This document shows, in pieces, positions 12,634 to 23,519 of a DNA stretch of 64,000 bases; positions within the stretch are counted from its first letter, which is position 1; the number at the start of each line of letters is the position of its first letter. Both the position numbers and the translations under genes were made by a program. Source of the stretch: Hydnum rufescens UP504 (Eukaryota; Basidiomycota; Agaricomycetes; Cantharellales; Hydnaceae); assembly GCA_014904985.1 (NCBI GenBank), contig MU128922.1, positions 258,249 through 322,248 of the forward strand, written 5' to 3'. The notes under the pieces were generated by a model that saw nothing but the letters and a program-made list of their open reading frames with translations, did no database searches and was not told the origin of the DNA.

Positions 12634-13022
12634 CCGCAAGTGCCTGGAGCCTGGATCAGGTATTGAGGGGTTGGAGGCGGAAAATTTCTTGTCAACTGTA
12701 GAAAGGTCTATAGGGTGTCTGATAATTTTAGGATAGTGGGGGATACCCAATGCAATGTAGTCGACAGGCAGGTTCAATGGGACAGTGTCCTTTTGTTTTC
12801 TGAGGGTGCGGAGAGTGGATTGTGCAAACTTGAACTGTGTGGGAGATAATGTGGTGTGCGTTGGAGAGTTCATATAGAGAAAAGAATTTAAAAAGAGGAG
12901 AAATAAATAGATCAAGGTCCACTTACAAGTGCAGCTTTAGCTAATAGGGACCCCTCAACAAATGGTGTGGTTTTGAATGAAATGGGAGCCATGGACACAT
13001 CCATCGCACTCTCATCAGTCAT
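12634..13022 (-). CDS. Captured BET-type bromodomain fragment, two exons
   Basis: Exon 1 is 13022-12927 (32 codons from ATG; MAPISFKTTPFVEG). Exon 2 is 12834-12634 (67 codons; includes PVDYIALGIPHYPKIIRH and PIDLSTVDKK). The intron between has GTAAGT and ACACAG ends, and both exons end in phase 0. The sequence matches the first bromodomain of Bdf1/BET proteins, which bind acetyl-lysine on histones: the ZA-loop Pro-Val-Asp and IPxYPxII-xxPxDLST are present, while the C-terminal helices are absent. Exon 2 ends at a GTGAGT donor (12633) whose intron carries an H1 hairpin, so splicing would attach array-derived residues and a stop two exons later. The result looks like host gene capture by the transposon. 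An upstream exon may exist, because the frame stays open above 13022. Confidence 0.72.
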
Positions 13023-13198
13023 TTCAACATCCCCGATCCCATGCCCATTGGGCTTGATGCCGGGGTGAGGCTCAATGCTGATGAGCTGGCAATGTCCGAG
13101 TCATAATCGTCCATGTGAACATGATGAGACACGCAGCCACCGAACACCAAGGGCCTGGCCTCCGAATGGCTGTAAAGTACCGACCAATAAAATACAAC

Positions 13199-14006
13199 CA
13201 CACACCACTTTGGCAGGGGTGGCTATATCTGATAAGTGTTTAAATTAAAACTTGTACAATGGCGCCAAAAGAGCAGCAGTAGCTGCTCTTTTGGCGTTGC
13301 TTCTCTTTTATTTTACTAATGTACTATCTGTTATTCCAGGCTGCCCCCCTGTGTGAAAATTGGCCCAAACAAAGCCCCCACATAATATGGATGTGCGCAG
13401 CCACCGAAATCTCGAGGGTCCAGCTCCCCGAGCCCGTGAAGACCCGCACAGTATGCGACGACGGATAAAACACGGTACCACACACCCGCCAAAGTGGGTG
13501 TGTAGTAATCCGGTGAGTTCTCTGTCAATATACATACAATTATGCCAAAAGTGCTGCTGCTGCAGCTCTTTTGGTGCTGTCTGTTCTCTTTTTTACTAAT
13601 GTACCATTCATTATTCTAGATGGCCCCTCACTGTTGAACACCCGCCCGATGATGACACAGACGAGGTCCCACCTGAAATACACACTGCGCAGCCACCCCA
13701 GACCCTGCCCGAGGGTCCAGCCCTTGAACAACCGCACACCACATGATCACAGCTCAAGAAGGGAAGAAACTTCCGTCTCGTGATGAACCCGCTCAAACCC
13801 AAACTCTGAAGGATAACCAGCGGAGTCTATTGATCATTGGCGATACCTCTCATCGAATGCCACACACCTGCCGCAGCAGGTGTGTGGTGATCTAGGTGGG
13901 TGTTCAATCACTACATATACAAAGGCACCAAAAGAGCAGTGAATCTGCTCTTTTGGTGCTGCCTGGGTTCTTTTTTTACTAATGATGTATTATTCATTAT
14001 TCTAGG
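13199..14006 (+). repeat. Hairpin array I, right half (plus-strand units)
   Basis: Units here point rightward. H1 copies lie near 13264, 13541 (degraded) and 13927. H2 copies lie near 13199 (degenerate), 13478 and 13859. Plus-strand donors (GTGAGT about 13512; GTGGGT about 13896), TTTACTAAT branch points (about 13315, 13595 and 13976) and CAG or CTAG acceptors delimit exons of about 170-275 nt. The exons share the text GCGCAGCCACC with the left half. From 14007 to about 14180 lies a last exon-like stretch with no H2. Confidence 0.7.
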
Positions 14007-14497
14007 CTTCCCCTCACTATGAAAACACACCCAACATGAATATGGTCAAGGGCCCATACGAAATACTGCTGCACAGCCACCCAAGGGCCCAGCCCTTGAA
14101 TGTCTGCACAATCCCAGAACACCCGTGAAGCCCACATTATGGGGGGAATTTGGCCTGGTGGGTTTATCCTCTTTTTTTGCATACATCGAGCATTTTTGAT
14201 ACAAATATTATTCAGCTGAGTACAATTGTAATTATGTAATTATTGAATAAATATAATATTCATTATGAGAATATTTGAGAATTGTATAATGAGCTGAACT
14301 TGACTGCCTGAGTGTAGCAAGTAGGGACATTACAGTAGTATCAATAGTCTGGGACTCCCTACATAGTCTCAGATCAAACCTGCCTGCATATTCCCGGGGA
14401 TGGCGGGTTCTTGGCAGGTTTTAGTCACAGGTCCATATTGGTACTCCCGCCCCGTGGGGATCTCCCCCGCGGGGTCAAAACCTGTGGGTTTTGAAAC

Positions 14498-14511
14498 CCC
14501 GTGCAATACCC
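14498..14511 (-). repeat. Right TIR of the 10752-14511 element
   Basis: CCCGTGCAATACCC is the exact reverse complement of the left TIR and is followed by TA. Confidence 0.85.
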
Positions 14512-14513
14512 TA

Positions 14514-15288
14514 GATGGAGGAATGATAGAATGTTCTAGAATGGGTCCTTAAAGGTATAAATATCCCTGCTATCTGGTGTGGTAGAACAACAAATCCAAC
14601 ACTAGGACTAGCTAGTAGAAGTTTGTCTCATAGATAGCTTCCTCTGAATCATAGTGATTGACTGTTCCCTGGTATCAAACCTTGTAAATTCACCTTGCCA
14701 GTGCAATTAAGTACCTCTGGTGTGGTCCAGCTAGTGAATGGAACATGTGTAGTCCCACTAGTTGTAGAATAGCCCACTATAGTTAAAGCTCACTTGTATC
14801 TGAATCTGAATCTAAACCCAGGCATAGTGATCTGGTAAATACTGCATATCCAATACAGGCATAGCGACCTGATACAACCTCTCACCTGGACTCCAAGTAG
14901 CTGGAACCTTTGATTACATAATATGCGGATATTGACACAATTGACATAGCACTACAGGCCATTACTCTCTGACAACACTAGACCACTACCTTTCCAGTTT
15001 GTCTCATCCTTCCTTGACTTGACTCAGAGTCATACTACTTCTCCCTGAGGACCTCTATTGTGCCTTCTTGTCCAAGTCTGCAGCTTGCAAGTTGTAAGGT
15101 ATTAATATTGTTCCACCTCAGTAGTGTGCAGTTCCTGCATACCTCTCCCACCTTCTTATAGCTTCTAGCTACACCTAGTGTACTTAGAACATCCTGTGAA
15201 ACCTTGCACCATTCTCACTGACTAAGACTGAGGCTCAAGTTGGACAGCTTGCCCTCAGAGTTCTGTGGTCATACAACCTCACCCATAA
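14514..15288 (+). other. Unassigned LTR-like stretch inside Gypsy-1 pol
   Basis: This sequence of about 770 bp separates the TIR element from the resumed RT. It has TATAAAT at 14556, then a CT-rich leader-like region, as in an LTR, but no clean ends or partner copy in the window. The N-terminal 100 or so residues of the Gypsy RT are missing here, so the stretch replaced or displaced them. Confidence 0.35.
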
Positions 15289-17975
15289 AACTCTTCTACA
15301 GATATGCTCTAGGGCCGCTTAGACTCACAAGATTGCCTCAAGGCTATACCAACTCTATGCAAGTCTTCTGTCACACAACCTCACATATGATCAGATCTAT
15401 GGCACCCGATTGTGCCAACATCTTTGTGGACGACTGCGCAGGAATGGGACCCTGGTCTGACTATGGCAATGTTCCAATTCCTGAGAACAAGCAAATTCAC
15501 CACTTTATTTTTGAGTTTGCTACGATGCTACAGGAGCTTCTAATACGAGTTAAAGTTTCTGGTGCTACTATTGCGGGCCAGAAGGCTATTATTGCTACAC
15601 CCCAACTTGCACTTCTTGGAGCCATCGTCTCTAAAGAAGGAGCCCATGTATCACATGAGATTAATGCCAAACTACGAAAATGGCCTACCTGTGCCAATTC
15701 AATGGAAGTTCAAGGGTTCCTCAGAACTGTTGGAGTCATAAGACATTGGATTAAAGACTTTGCAATAATAGCTAAGCCTCTTACCTTGTTAACTTGGAAA
15801 ATGGCACCTAGCAAGTTTGCTTGGAGCCAGGAAGCACAGTGCTCCTTAGACAAGTTGAAACAACTAGCCGCAATGGCTGTACCAATTAAAGCAATCGACT
15901 ATGATCTTGTGCAAACTGTCATATCGAAATCACAATGAAATGACGACTATGGCCTTGTCTCCATTGCAGTGGACTCATCTACTATGGGATGCGGCTGGGT
16001 AGTCAGCCAACAAGTCGATAACATTGATTATCTGATTAATTTCAGATCACTTACCTTCAACAATACTGAGAGTCACTATTCACAGCCCAAATTGGAGTTG
16101 TACGGGGTTTTTTGTGCTTTGAATGCTGAACAATACAGACTACACGGAATCCATTTCCACCTCATGCTAGATGCAAGTTACATAGCAAAGATGATCAACA
16201 ATCCAGGCTTACCCAATGCTGCAATGACGAGATGGATCTCATACATTTTGCTTTTTGATTTTGAAGTAATGCATTTGCCCACTTCAAAACATTGAGGCCC
16301 AGACAGTTTATCATGACATCCACAAGCGAGTCAAGATTCGGATGAGTCTGAAGCAGAATCTGATATTAGCAAGACTATCAAGCTAGTCAAGGTACCAAAA
16401 GATGACTTATCTGAAACCTCAGACACTGTGGAAGACCCGATCTTGCGATTTACAACCTTGAATCGATTATTGGGAGAGAGGAACTCTCTTGAAGTCGATT
16501 GGGTGCAACCTGATTGCATGTCTAGTGAAATTCCAGATGATGAATTTTCACTCGAAGCCTTTGAGGGTGAAGCATTTGTACCTGCTGAAGACGAGTCAAC
16601 AAAGAAGTTAACTCATAAGCATAAGATCTATGAGTACGACACTTCCGAATACTGGGATGAAATCCTAGCGTACCTTACGAGTTTGAAGCTTCCTGAGGAT
16701 TGAAAGTGAAGAAACCACATAGCCAACCAGGCTAGGCACTTCTTTATTCTGGAACAAATGCTTTGGCGACATAATGGTGACAAGCCACCTCTTCAAGTCA
16801 TATTGAGCAAAGAGATCCATATGAGGATTTGTTGAGACGCACACGACAAATCCAGACATTGAGGATGAGACCCGACCTTTCATAAAGTCCGAGACTCGTA
16901 CTGGTGGCCTAACATGTACAATTTTATCGCTCAGTACTGCCTGACTTGCCATGAATGTCAAATGCGATCGACTTACAGGAATACAATTCCTATTCAACCG
17001 CAGTATACTCGCATGTTACTCAGGCGATTCAATATGGACTCGGTCCATATGCCTAAAGGGAAACATGGGTTTAGATATGTTGTTGATCTAGTTGACAATC
17101 TTACCAGGGTTCTTGAGGCTACGAAGCTGAAAGCTTTATCATCGGACAAGATTGCCGACTTTTTATTCAACATCATGTGTCAATACGGCTGCATTTTCCA
17201 GCTTACAATTGATAACAGATCTGAGTTCAAGGGAGCTGTTGAGGGCCTCATGCAGAAATATAAGGTGCCTGTTGTTAAAATATCACCTTATAATCCTCAA
17301 GCAAATGGAAAATCCGAACGCAGACACACTGTATGGATTAATGCACTATGGAAGACATCGTCGATCCAAATCTATGATTGGCCCGACTATTTAGGCCATG
17401 CTATCTGGGCTGATCAGGTGATGGTCAAACGAAACACGGGATACACTCCCTATTATTTGCTGTATGGCCAGCACCCGCTTATGCCCCACAATGTTAAAGA
17501 CTGCACTTTCCATTCTTTGGATTGGCCGTCTGTAAAAAGTACCAAAGACCTTCTTGCATTAAGGATCTTGCAGATCAGCAAATGAGATGATCTACTGGAT
17601 GAAGCCGTGTTAGCAAATGAAAACTCGCAAAGGAAAGCTGCTGCTGCCTTCAATCAAAAACATGCAGTGCGAATGAGATCTGGGGAATATCACCCAGGAG
17701 AATGGGTTATTGTTTATAATGAGGCCCTAGACACTCAGCATGGTCAAAAAGGAATGGCTAAATGGTACAGACTGTTTATAATCATTCAACGAAGGCCATC
17801 TGGCACATATATCGTACAACAACCCGATGGTGTCGTCTTGTGCAAGCCAATAGCCTGGAAAAGATTAAAGCTTTACCATTTTCGAGAGAACACAGAACCT
17901 ATCATTACAAAGCCCATATGGAATTATTACGAGGAAGATCTTGTGATATCCTCTGCAGCCAGACCGGGTGACTGA
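15289..17975 (+). pseudogene. Gypsy-1 pol: RT, RNase H and integrase
   Basis: RT resumes at GPLRLTRLPQGYTNS and has the catalytic FVDD at 15423-15434, which would copy element RNA into DNA. RNase H follows at about 15951-16295 (VAVDSSTMGCGWVVSQQ). A variable linker leads to integrase at about 16914-17585, with CLTCHECQMR of the zinc finger, core Asp at VDLVDN and LTIDNRSEFKG, and Glu in NPQANGKSERRH. A C-terminal domain runs on to 17975. Frames are separated by TGA stops, many at likely former CGA codons. The N-terminal RT fingers are missing. Confidence 0.85.
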
Positions 17976-17985
17976 CGCAGGCTTA

Positions 17986-19503
17986 GGCCTTGGGAGATAA
18001 CGGATCCAGATGAACAAATCGAGTTCTGGAAGTCGAAATATGAGGCAGCCAAACATCACGCCTTAGGTTATGAACCTATAAAAGAAGTCGATGATGATCT
18101 GGACCCGTTTATTGAAGAGGAACACGAGTTATGGGATTACAGGCGCAGAAAGCTAAACGAGGAAAACAATCAGACCTGATTCCCAAATGGGATTAACTTC
18201 GTACCTGAGCTGTTTAATTGGCTGCCTTGGGGCATGACATTGAAGCATCTTTGTGTGAATCTTCGGTTAGGAACTCCGATGATGCATACTGAAGTATCGA
18301 GTTCTGTGAAATCAGAGTATTCCTACATTGAAGAACAGGAAGAAACACGTCAACTAATCGGGAACAATGGGTTAACTGAGATCATAATGACAACTAGTGA
18401 TTTAACAAACCCCAAATTCCTTACCTTCAACTGCAACATGGCAGAGCGCCTTCCGCCCTGCTGTTTCAACTTGTATAGGCCTAGTGAGAAGAAAGGATCT
18501 TCACATCATATATCAGAATGTATGTTGGATAAAGCGACTAGCTTTGAGAACTGGCGTTCCCATCTGCCTCTGAGTAAGAGCGTGGAAAAGCGCTCGAGTA
18601 GGAATGCAGATAGACATTTGTCTAGTAAGAAGCCGGTTTCGAGATCCAATACGCCTGAACCTGTTGGAAGGCAAGTCTTCTGTTCCGACTGTGGATCGTA
18701 CCAAGCTTCTTGAAGCCTTGAAAGACTTGAGCAAAACCGGAAATATTAACCTCAGGTTGGCAAGTCTTCCTGAAGAAAGGCCTGAGAAAAGACCTGAAAT
18801 AAGACCTGAGGCATCGACTGAGGACAGAACAACCTCAGTTCAAATCGTTAAACACAACCCGTTTATTAGCATATCTGACCAAGTCTTGAAAAATGTTGGA
18901 ATTGTAGGTTCTTGATTGGCATTCTACAAGAAGGAATGTCACAATCTCCAGGAGATATCCAAAGATGCATTGGAGATCCTGAATCGAGAACTTCTGCATG
19001 TGCATGATGCAGTGGACGTTCTTACAAAGTGAATGGAAGACCTAATCAAAGACTTCAAAAGGACAACATCTGGGTTGTACAAACGATTTGATTCTATTAG
19101 CATTCAGCAAATGCATGCAGTCAAGATGACTCATGCATTAAAAGATGTCATGTTAAGGATTCATGCCAATTCCTTTTCGATTGAGGATTACTACCTCACA
19201 ATCAATGAGTTATTCCATGGGGCACTCACTTCGATGTCTGTTAAAGTTGACAATGAGGACCCAAGGTTCCTGGCTTTGAAGGCTGAAATTCAGAGTGTTT
19301 TTCACCAATGGAACTCGATAGTTCCAACCATGCCAAGTCACACCATTTGGATGGCCAAAATAGTGAACATCATCAGCCAGAAGAAGAAGGAACTGTGGAA
19401 GGAGCCAGATTTGGTGAATAGACCTACGCCACTTGTGTTTAAACAACCGGAGGTCTTAGTTGAAGAGCCAGCTTCCCAGTCGAACAAACATGAACAAGAA
19501 TGA
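17986..19503 (+). pseudogene. Gypsy-1 downstream ORF (unrecognised)
   Basis: After integrase, about 1.5 kb of mostly open sequence precedes the 3' LTR. Part one (18234-18713) has a cysteine pair FCSDCGSY near its end. Part two (18604-18915) has a charged RPEKRPEIRPE repeat. Part three (19033-19503) is helical and charged (MEDLIKDFKRTTSGLYKRF). Single TGA stops separate open stretches, as in the rest of the element. It has no signal peptide or transmembrane segment, so it is not an obvious envelope-like gene. It may be a third element gene or a long pol extension. Confidence 0.5.
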
Positions 19504-19626
19504 AGTGAACCTATTGTCATCAGCAATGCCCTGTCAGAGCTTTAATCACATGACGGCGTATTGTACAATGAGAATATATTTTTGGATGCCTGTCATGAGG
19601 GACCACAACTTAGCTGAGGCCTAATA

Positions 19627-21008
19627 TGTTGGAGGGATAAATCCCTACACCATAGAATCTTCATCCAAGGTCTATTTTCCTTATGAACGAATCAACTATA
19701 TGTCACCACGCTCATTTAAATTTATCGTCATTCATTTATTCAAGAAATCAATTGGATTCCTACCCCTTTCCAACCCATAATATCGCCTCATTCCTTTACC
19801 ATGTCCACCAGTCAATTTATTGACTATCCGTTGGACTTCAACAGTCCTCATCAAAAAGGGGCAGTTTATGCCCTACTTCAAGTCTATTTTCTTTGGACAA
19901 GGCAATTCAACTTGCCATCTTTCTTCAAGACTGGATGACTTGCCTGCTCTTCCAAGCCATCCTATTGCCTTAAGAGCAATGAATTGTGATTATGTAACAA
20001 CACGGACTGGGCCTAGTTCCGATTCTGGACTTGCGGATCCATCATGTGATCCAGATAGGGGCTGCACTACTCTGAAGGAGTATTTTTCGAATTTCTCCAT
20101 CATTTTTGATCGGATCAACTCAAAACAACCGCGCCCAGAAAGATACGAATCGTACCTATCGAACGGTACTAAAAACGAAACGAACAGATCAAAAATGCGG
20201 TCCCTGTAACAATATCTTGCCATGATTCATACTCTGAAGGAGTATTTCTTGATTTTCGAAGCCAATTCTTATCAGACTCATTCGCAAGTACCACACCCTA
20301 AAATCTGTTAAAAATGCACATTGAACAGTGCCAAGGGAAAAACGAGCGGACCCGAACTCCATTTTTCACAAGACAACTCCCTCCCCATGACTCCCCCTTT
20401 GCTCCACCATTCAAAATAGCAAATTACTTCCGGCCCTCTTATGTCCGATGGAGAAGACCCTCAGGGCGACCTATTCCACTTTTCCTTAAGGGAACTTGTC
20501 CAGGTTTGAAGGAGGAATAGCATGTAATGTGTCAATCTCCCCTTTTATCTTGAAATTGGAATATCTCCATCAGTTTTGAAGATTTTAACTTGATTTCTTT
20601 TTCTCTGTGTGTCCCTTAAGTACGACTTTTTTACTTTCTATTGAGTCGAAGTCTGGATGGTATATTAGGTGCAGCTAGCACACAAATTCATTAGTTCTCC
20701 CCCTCCCTCCAGTTTGAAGCTCCTTGAACAGCTGCTGGTCCCTGGGTGATTTCTCACTACAAAAAGCGAATTCTAACTACACTTTGACTAAGGTCTCAAG
20801 AAGAGATTCTTAGGGTGTGGTAATTTGACTGAAACACACATTCTCACTTAATTGCTTGGGCTTTGTTGGCTCACTGCAATTTCCCCTGTTCAAAAGACCT
20901 TCCCCCACTTGGACCTGAACATCCGGATTAGATCTGTGATCCCCTCTTTCGTCCCCAGCTCAACATCGTGGACAGTAGTTGGATTGGTTTATAACCATCC
21001 TGCTTACA
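19627..21008 (+). repeat. Gypsy-1 3' LTR
   Basis: This 1382-bp copy matches 5245-6623 from TGTTGGAGGGATAAATCCC to CATCCTGCTTACA. It is followed directly by the remaining Copia RNase H tail. Confidence 0.88.
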
Positions 21009-21190
21009 CTGGATGAAACATATCAACATATGCTTTCATTTTATCTGTGAGACCCTTAAAGACAGGACTTTCAATTTGGTATATTGTCCTATGGAGACTA
21101 TGACACCCAATATTCTTACAAAAGCCCTCAGGGCTGCAAAATTGGATTATCACACCAAAGGATTTGGGTTATGTTGCACTTGAGGGGGAG
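21009..21190 (+). pseudogene. Copia RNase H tail and polypurine tract
   Basis: The frame gives WMKHINICFHFICETLKD and MTPNILTKALRAAKLDYH, the C-terminal end of Copia RNase H. The polypurine tract CTTGAGGGGGAG (21179-21190), which primes plus-strand DNA synthesis, abuts the 3' LTR. About 0.9 kb of Copia between GIKIEW (5240) and this tail is missing. Confidence 0.8.
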
Positions 21191-21601
21191 TGTTGGAGTG
21201 AGGAATTGCAGAAACAACCAGGCATGCTGATGGAGACAAGCACAACCCCACGAGGCTATGCCAATGGCTTCACCAATCATTATTCACAAATCTACTGTTT
21301 GGATCTTATAGCTAGGTTTCACCAGCAATCTTTTACCCCTTTGTTTTCTTGCCGCCATCATTGACAATTGGACTTTTACTTCATGTTTTACCCCATTTTA
21401 TGTGTTTCCATGCCTCCTGTAAATACTATAAAAGACAGGCTTTGACCCTCAAAACCCCAAGGACTTTTCTCTGTGTGTGTTCTTCCCACCACCTGCTTGA
21501 TTCACCTGGGCAACTCAAGTCTCACCAGTCTACCGAATTCGTCCTCACCCACTTAGTAATCAGGGGGAGTTCTTCTCGCACCAATACCATAACTCTCACT
21601 A
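21191..21601 (+). repeat. Copia 3' LTR
   Basis: This 411-bp partner of 1436-1846 has TATAAAA at 21427-21433 and is followed by the target duplication CCCTG (21602-21606). Confidence 0.9.
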
Positions 21602-21606
21602 CCCTG

Positions 21607-22348
21607 CAGTGCTTCGGAGCTGCCATCGCTGCTTGTCTGGGTTCATAGATCCAGTCATCCACCTGGGCAACTAATTCATATTTTTATCCTCACCAGGGAA
21701 CATCACCTCTTGGCAAGATGCATACAATCAGGGATCTGTTGGTGGGCTCCTGCCTGCAATGCTGGCTCTGGCATATGGTTTTGGCAAATTCTTGGCTGTC
21801 CTCCTAAGTCTCAGTCTCATCAGCAATGTCACCACAACCTTCTACTCCATCTCCCTCAACTTCCAGATGCTAATGCCATTCCTGATCATTGTCCCTCATT
21901 ATGTCTTTTCAATCATTGCTATGGCTATGTACATTGCTTTCCCCACACTAAGCATAGATATCCTAACTGAAAGCTTCCCCAGTGTGATTCCACTCTCTAT
22001 TGTTGCTGCCAACCACTTTTATGACACTCTTAACCATTTCCTTGCCTTGATTGGATATTGGGCATCCACATTCATCATCATCGTCCTCAAGGAACATTTT
22101 ATTTTCTGCAGCGGCAAAGCCAGCTCATATGATATATCCACATGGAACATGGCCTGTGAACTACCAACAGCGATTGCCTCCCTTGGTGCAGGTCTCCTTT
22201 CTCTGGGTCTTGTGGTCCCCAGCATAGACTTGGTGTGGTTTGTTGGCCCCATCACCAAGCACACAGGAGACATTGGGTTTGAACTGGTGTTTGCTGTCAT
22301 GATGGTCCTTTACCCACCCTTCCAATGGTTAGAGATTTGCCTCAGGTG
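21607..22348 (+). pseudogene. NCS1 purine/cytosine permease, 3' part
   Basis: The permease resumes exactly after the duplicated CCCTG with CFGAAIAACLGS. After an intron-like break it continues through an open stretch (21759-22349) with SLISNVTTTFYSISLNFQ, FYDTLNHFLALIGYWAS, HTGDIGFELVFAVMMVLYPP and LEICLR, the conserved last transmembrane helices of the family. This half is less decayed than the 5' half: almost 200 codons are open to a TGA at 22347. Confidence 0.85.
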
Positions 22349-22349
22349 A

Positions 22350-22918
22350 AAAGTGTAATGTTTTTTGCTTCTGCACCAGTGCTGTCATCCTCGATACAAC
22401 ACTCATGTGTGCAATGTAACAATTGTAATCTTGGTGTTTTTTGAGGGTTCCTTGGATCAAAAGAGTGGTTTCCTTGTCTAGTGTGCATGTGCATCAGAAG
22501 CCCTGGCTGCTCATTCACCATCAAGACAGAGGTCATCTCTGCAGGCCAATTTCCTGAGGCTGGACCTGGTTTGCTATCTAACAAGAAATTAGGGCTTTTT
22601 TTTTTGCAGGATGAAAAAGGATGTACAGTATTCAAATAAGAGAAGTCAATAAGTTTGAGGTCTGAATGATCAACTCACTCCCAAGGTGAGAGGATATTGG
22701 CGAACACCGACACCTCTCACATTACATAATCATATCACATTACAAATCATCCTTGGTGTATTAGGTAGCAATAGAACCTTTTGTATCATCTTTTCTAGTC
22801 CCCCCTCAAATAGAGCTTTTCCGGACAGTCACTTTGCTACCGCCGACAGTCTTGAACGCTCTCTAGACGAGATCGAGTGAACTCGGATACATCCGGATCC
22901 GGTTTCCTCACACGAGGG
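22350..22918. other. No gene seen
   Basis: This is the 3' flank of the permease and spacer, with a short T run near 22596. I see no conserved motif on either strand. Confidence 0.4.
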
Positions 22919-23135
22919 CTGAAGTAATCAAGACCATGTTTTCATTTTCATCCGACAAACGATGGTTTTCAACCCCCGTCACCCAACACTTACCGTCCTT
23001 GACGCTCTCCATGAGTGTGAAGAGGAAGGTGCTGCCATATTCTCCAACTTGTGTCTTCATACGCGATCCAGGTACCTTTCCTGCGTATCTTGATCACAGG
23101 CCATCCACAACCTTATACAAGTCGTTCAGCTAAGA
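22919..23135 (-). other. Candidate exon, unrecognised
   Basis: On the minus strand one frame stays open and reads protein-like (QVGEYGSTFLFTLMESVKDG, then CWVTGVENHRLSDENENM). A GTAAGT lies within it, so it could be an exon end instead. I do not recognise the family. It lies beside the NACHT-like fragment on the same strand. Confidence 0.25.
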
Positions 23136-23189
23136 ACATGGGGTGGCCCAACATTTTGGACAGGGCGTGTGTCAAGCACAAGCCTGAGA

Positions 23190-23330
23190 TATCCACGAGG
23201 ATTTTCACCCAATCATGACTGATGAATCGGAGTGGCGTAGCCGCGTAAACAAACAGTTTCCCAGACTTTTCCATGAGGAAATTCCTCTCTGCTTCTGTGC
23301 CCCATCGGCGGGCATAGGAAGATCAAGTTC
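23190..23330 (-). pseudogene. NACHT-region fragment of an NLR
   Basis: The minus strand reads NFLMEKSGKLFVYAATPLRFI. This resembles the conserved LFxYAATxxRFI segment after the NACHT domain of Agaricomycete NLRs; the intact gene downstream has [11 protein letters not shown] at the same place. No P-loop is found nearby, and other frames are also open, so this is a remnant at best. Confidence 0.4.
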
Positions 23331-23519
23331 CCTCTCTAGGTTCCGGGGTTTATTGAACACTGAAGATAGATACGGGGGTCCGTCACCCCCTTTCCCCATA
23401 TGGTTTTCGAGAGAATGTGAGGCGGTTTCAAATTGCCGTTAGGTGTATTGTTGCAGAGTCCCTTCCGCTGGGCTCGTTGGCTCGTTTGGTTCAGTACCCC
23501 ATGTTCCAACATTGGCAAG

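Larger units (their letters stand above)
10752..14511. mobile_element. TIR element carrying hairpin array I and a bromodomain fragment
   Basis: This is a 3760-bp insertion in Gypsy-1 pol, bounded by perfect 14-bp inverted repeats GGGTATTGCACGGG (10752-10765) and CCCGTGCAATACCC (14498-14511). Both are flanked by TA (10750-10751 and 14512-14513), the target preference of Tc1/mariner and related families. Subterminal sequence is GC-rich and palindromic (10760-10950 and 14390-14500), then AT-rich. Inside are minus-strand array units (11196-12633), a bromodomain gene fragment (12634-13022, minus) and plus-strand array units (13199-14006). I see no transposase, so the element is non-autonomous. Confidence 0.75.

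Noticed and set aside
10752..14511. Helitron
   Set aside because: The ends are inverted repeats with a TA duplication; no Rep/helicase and no CTRR hairpin end was seen.
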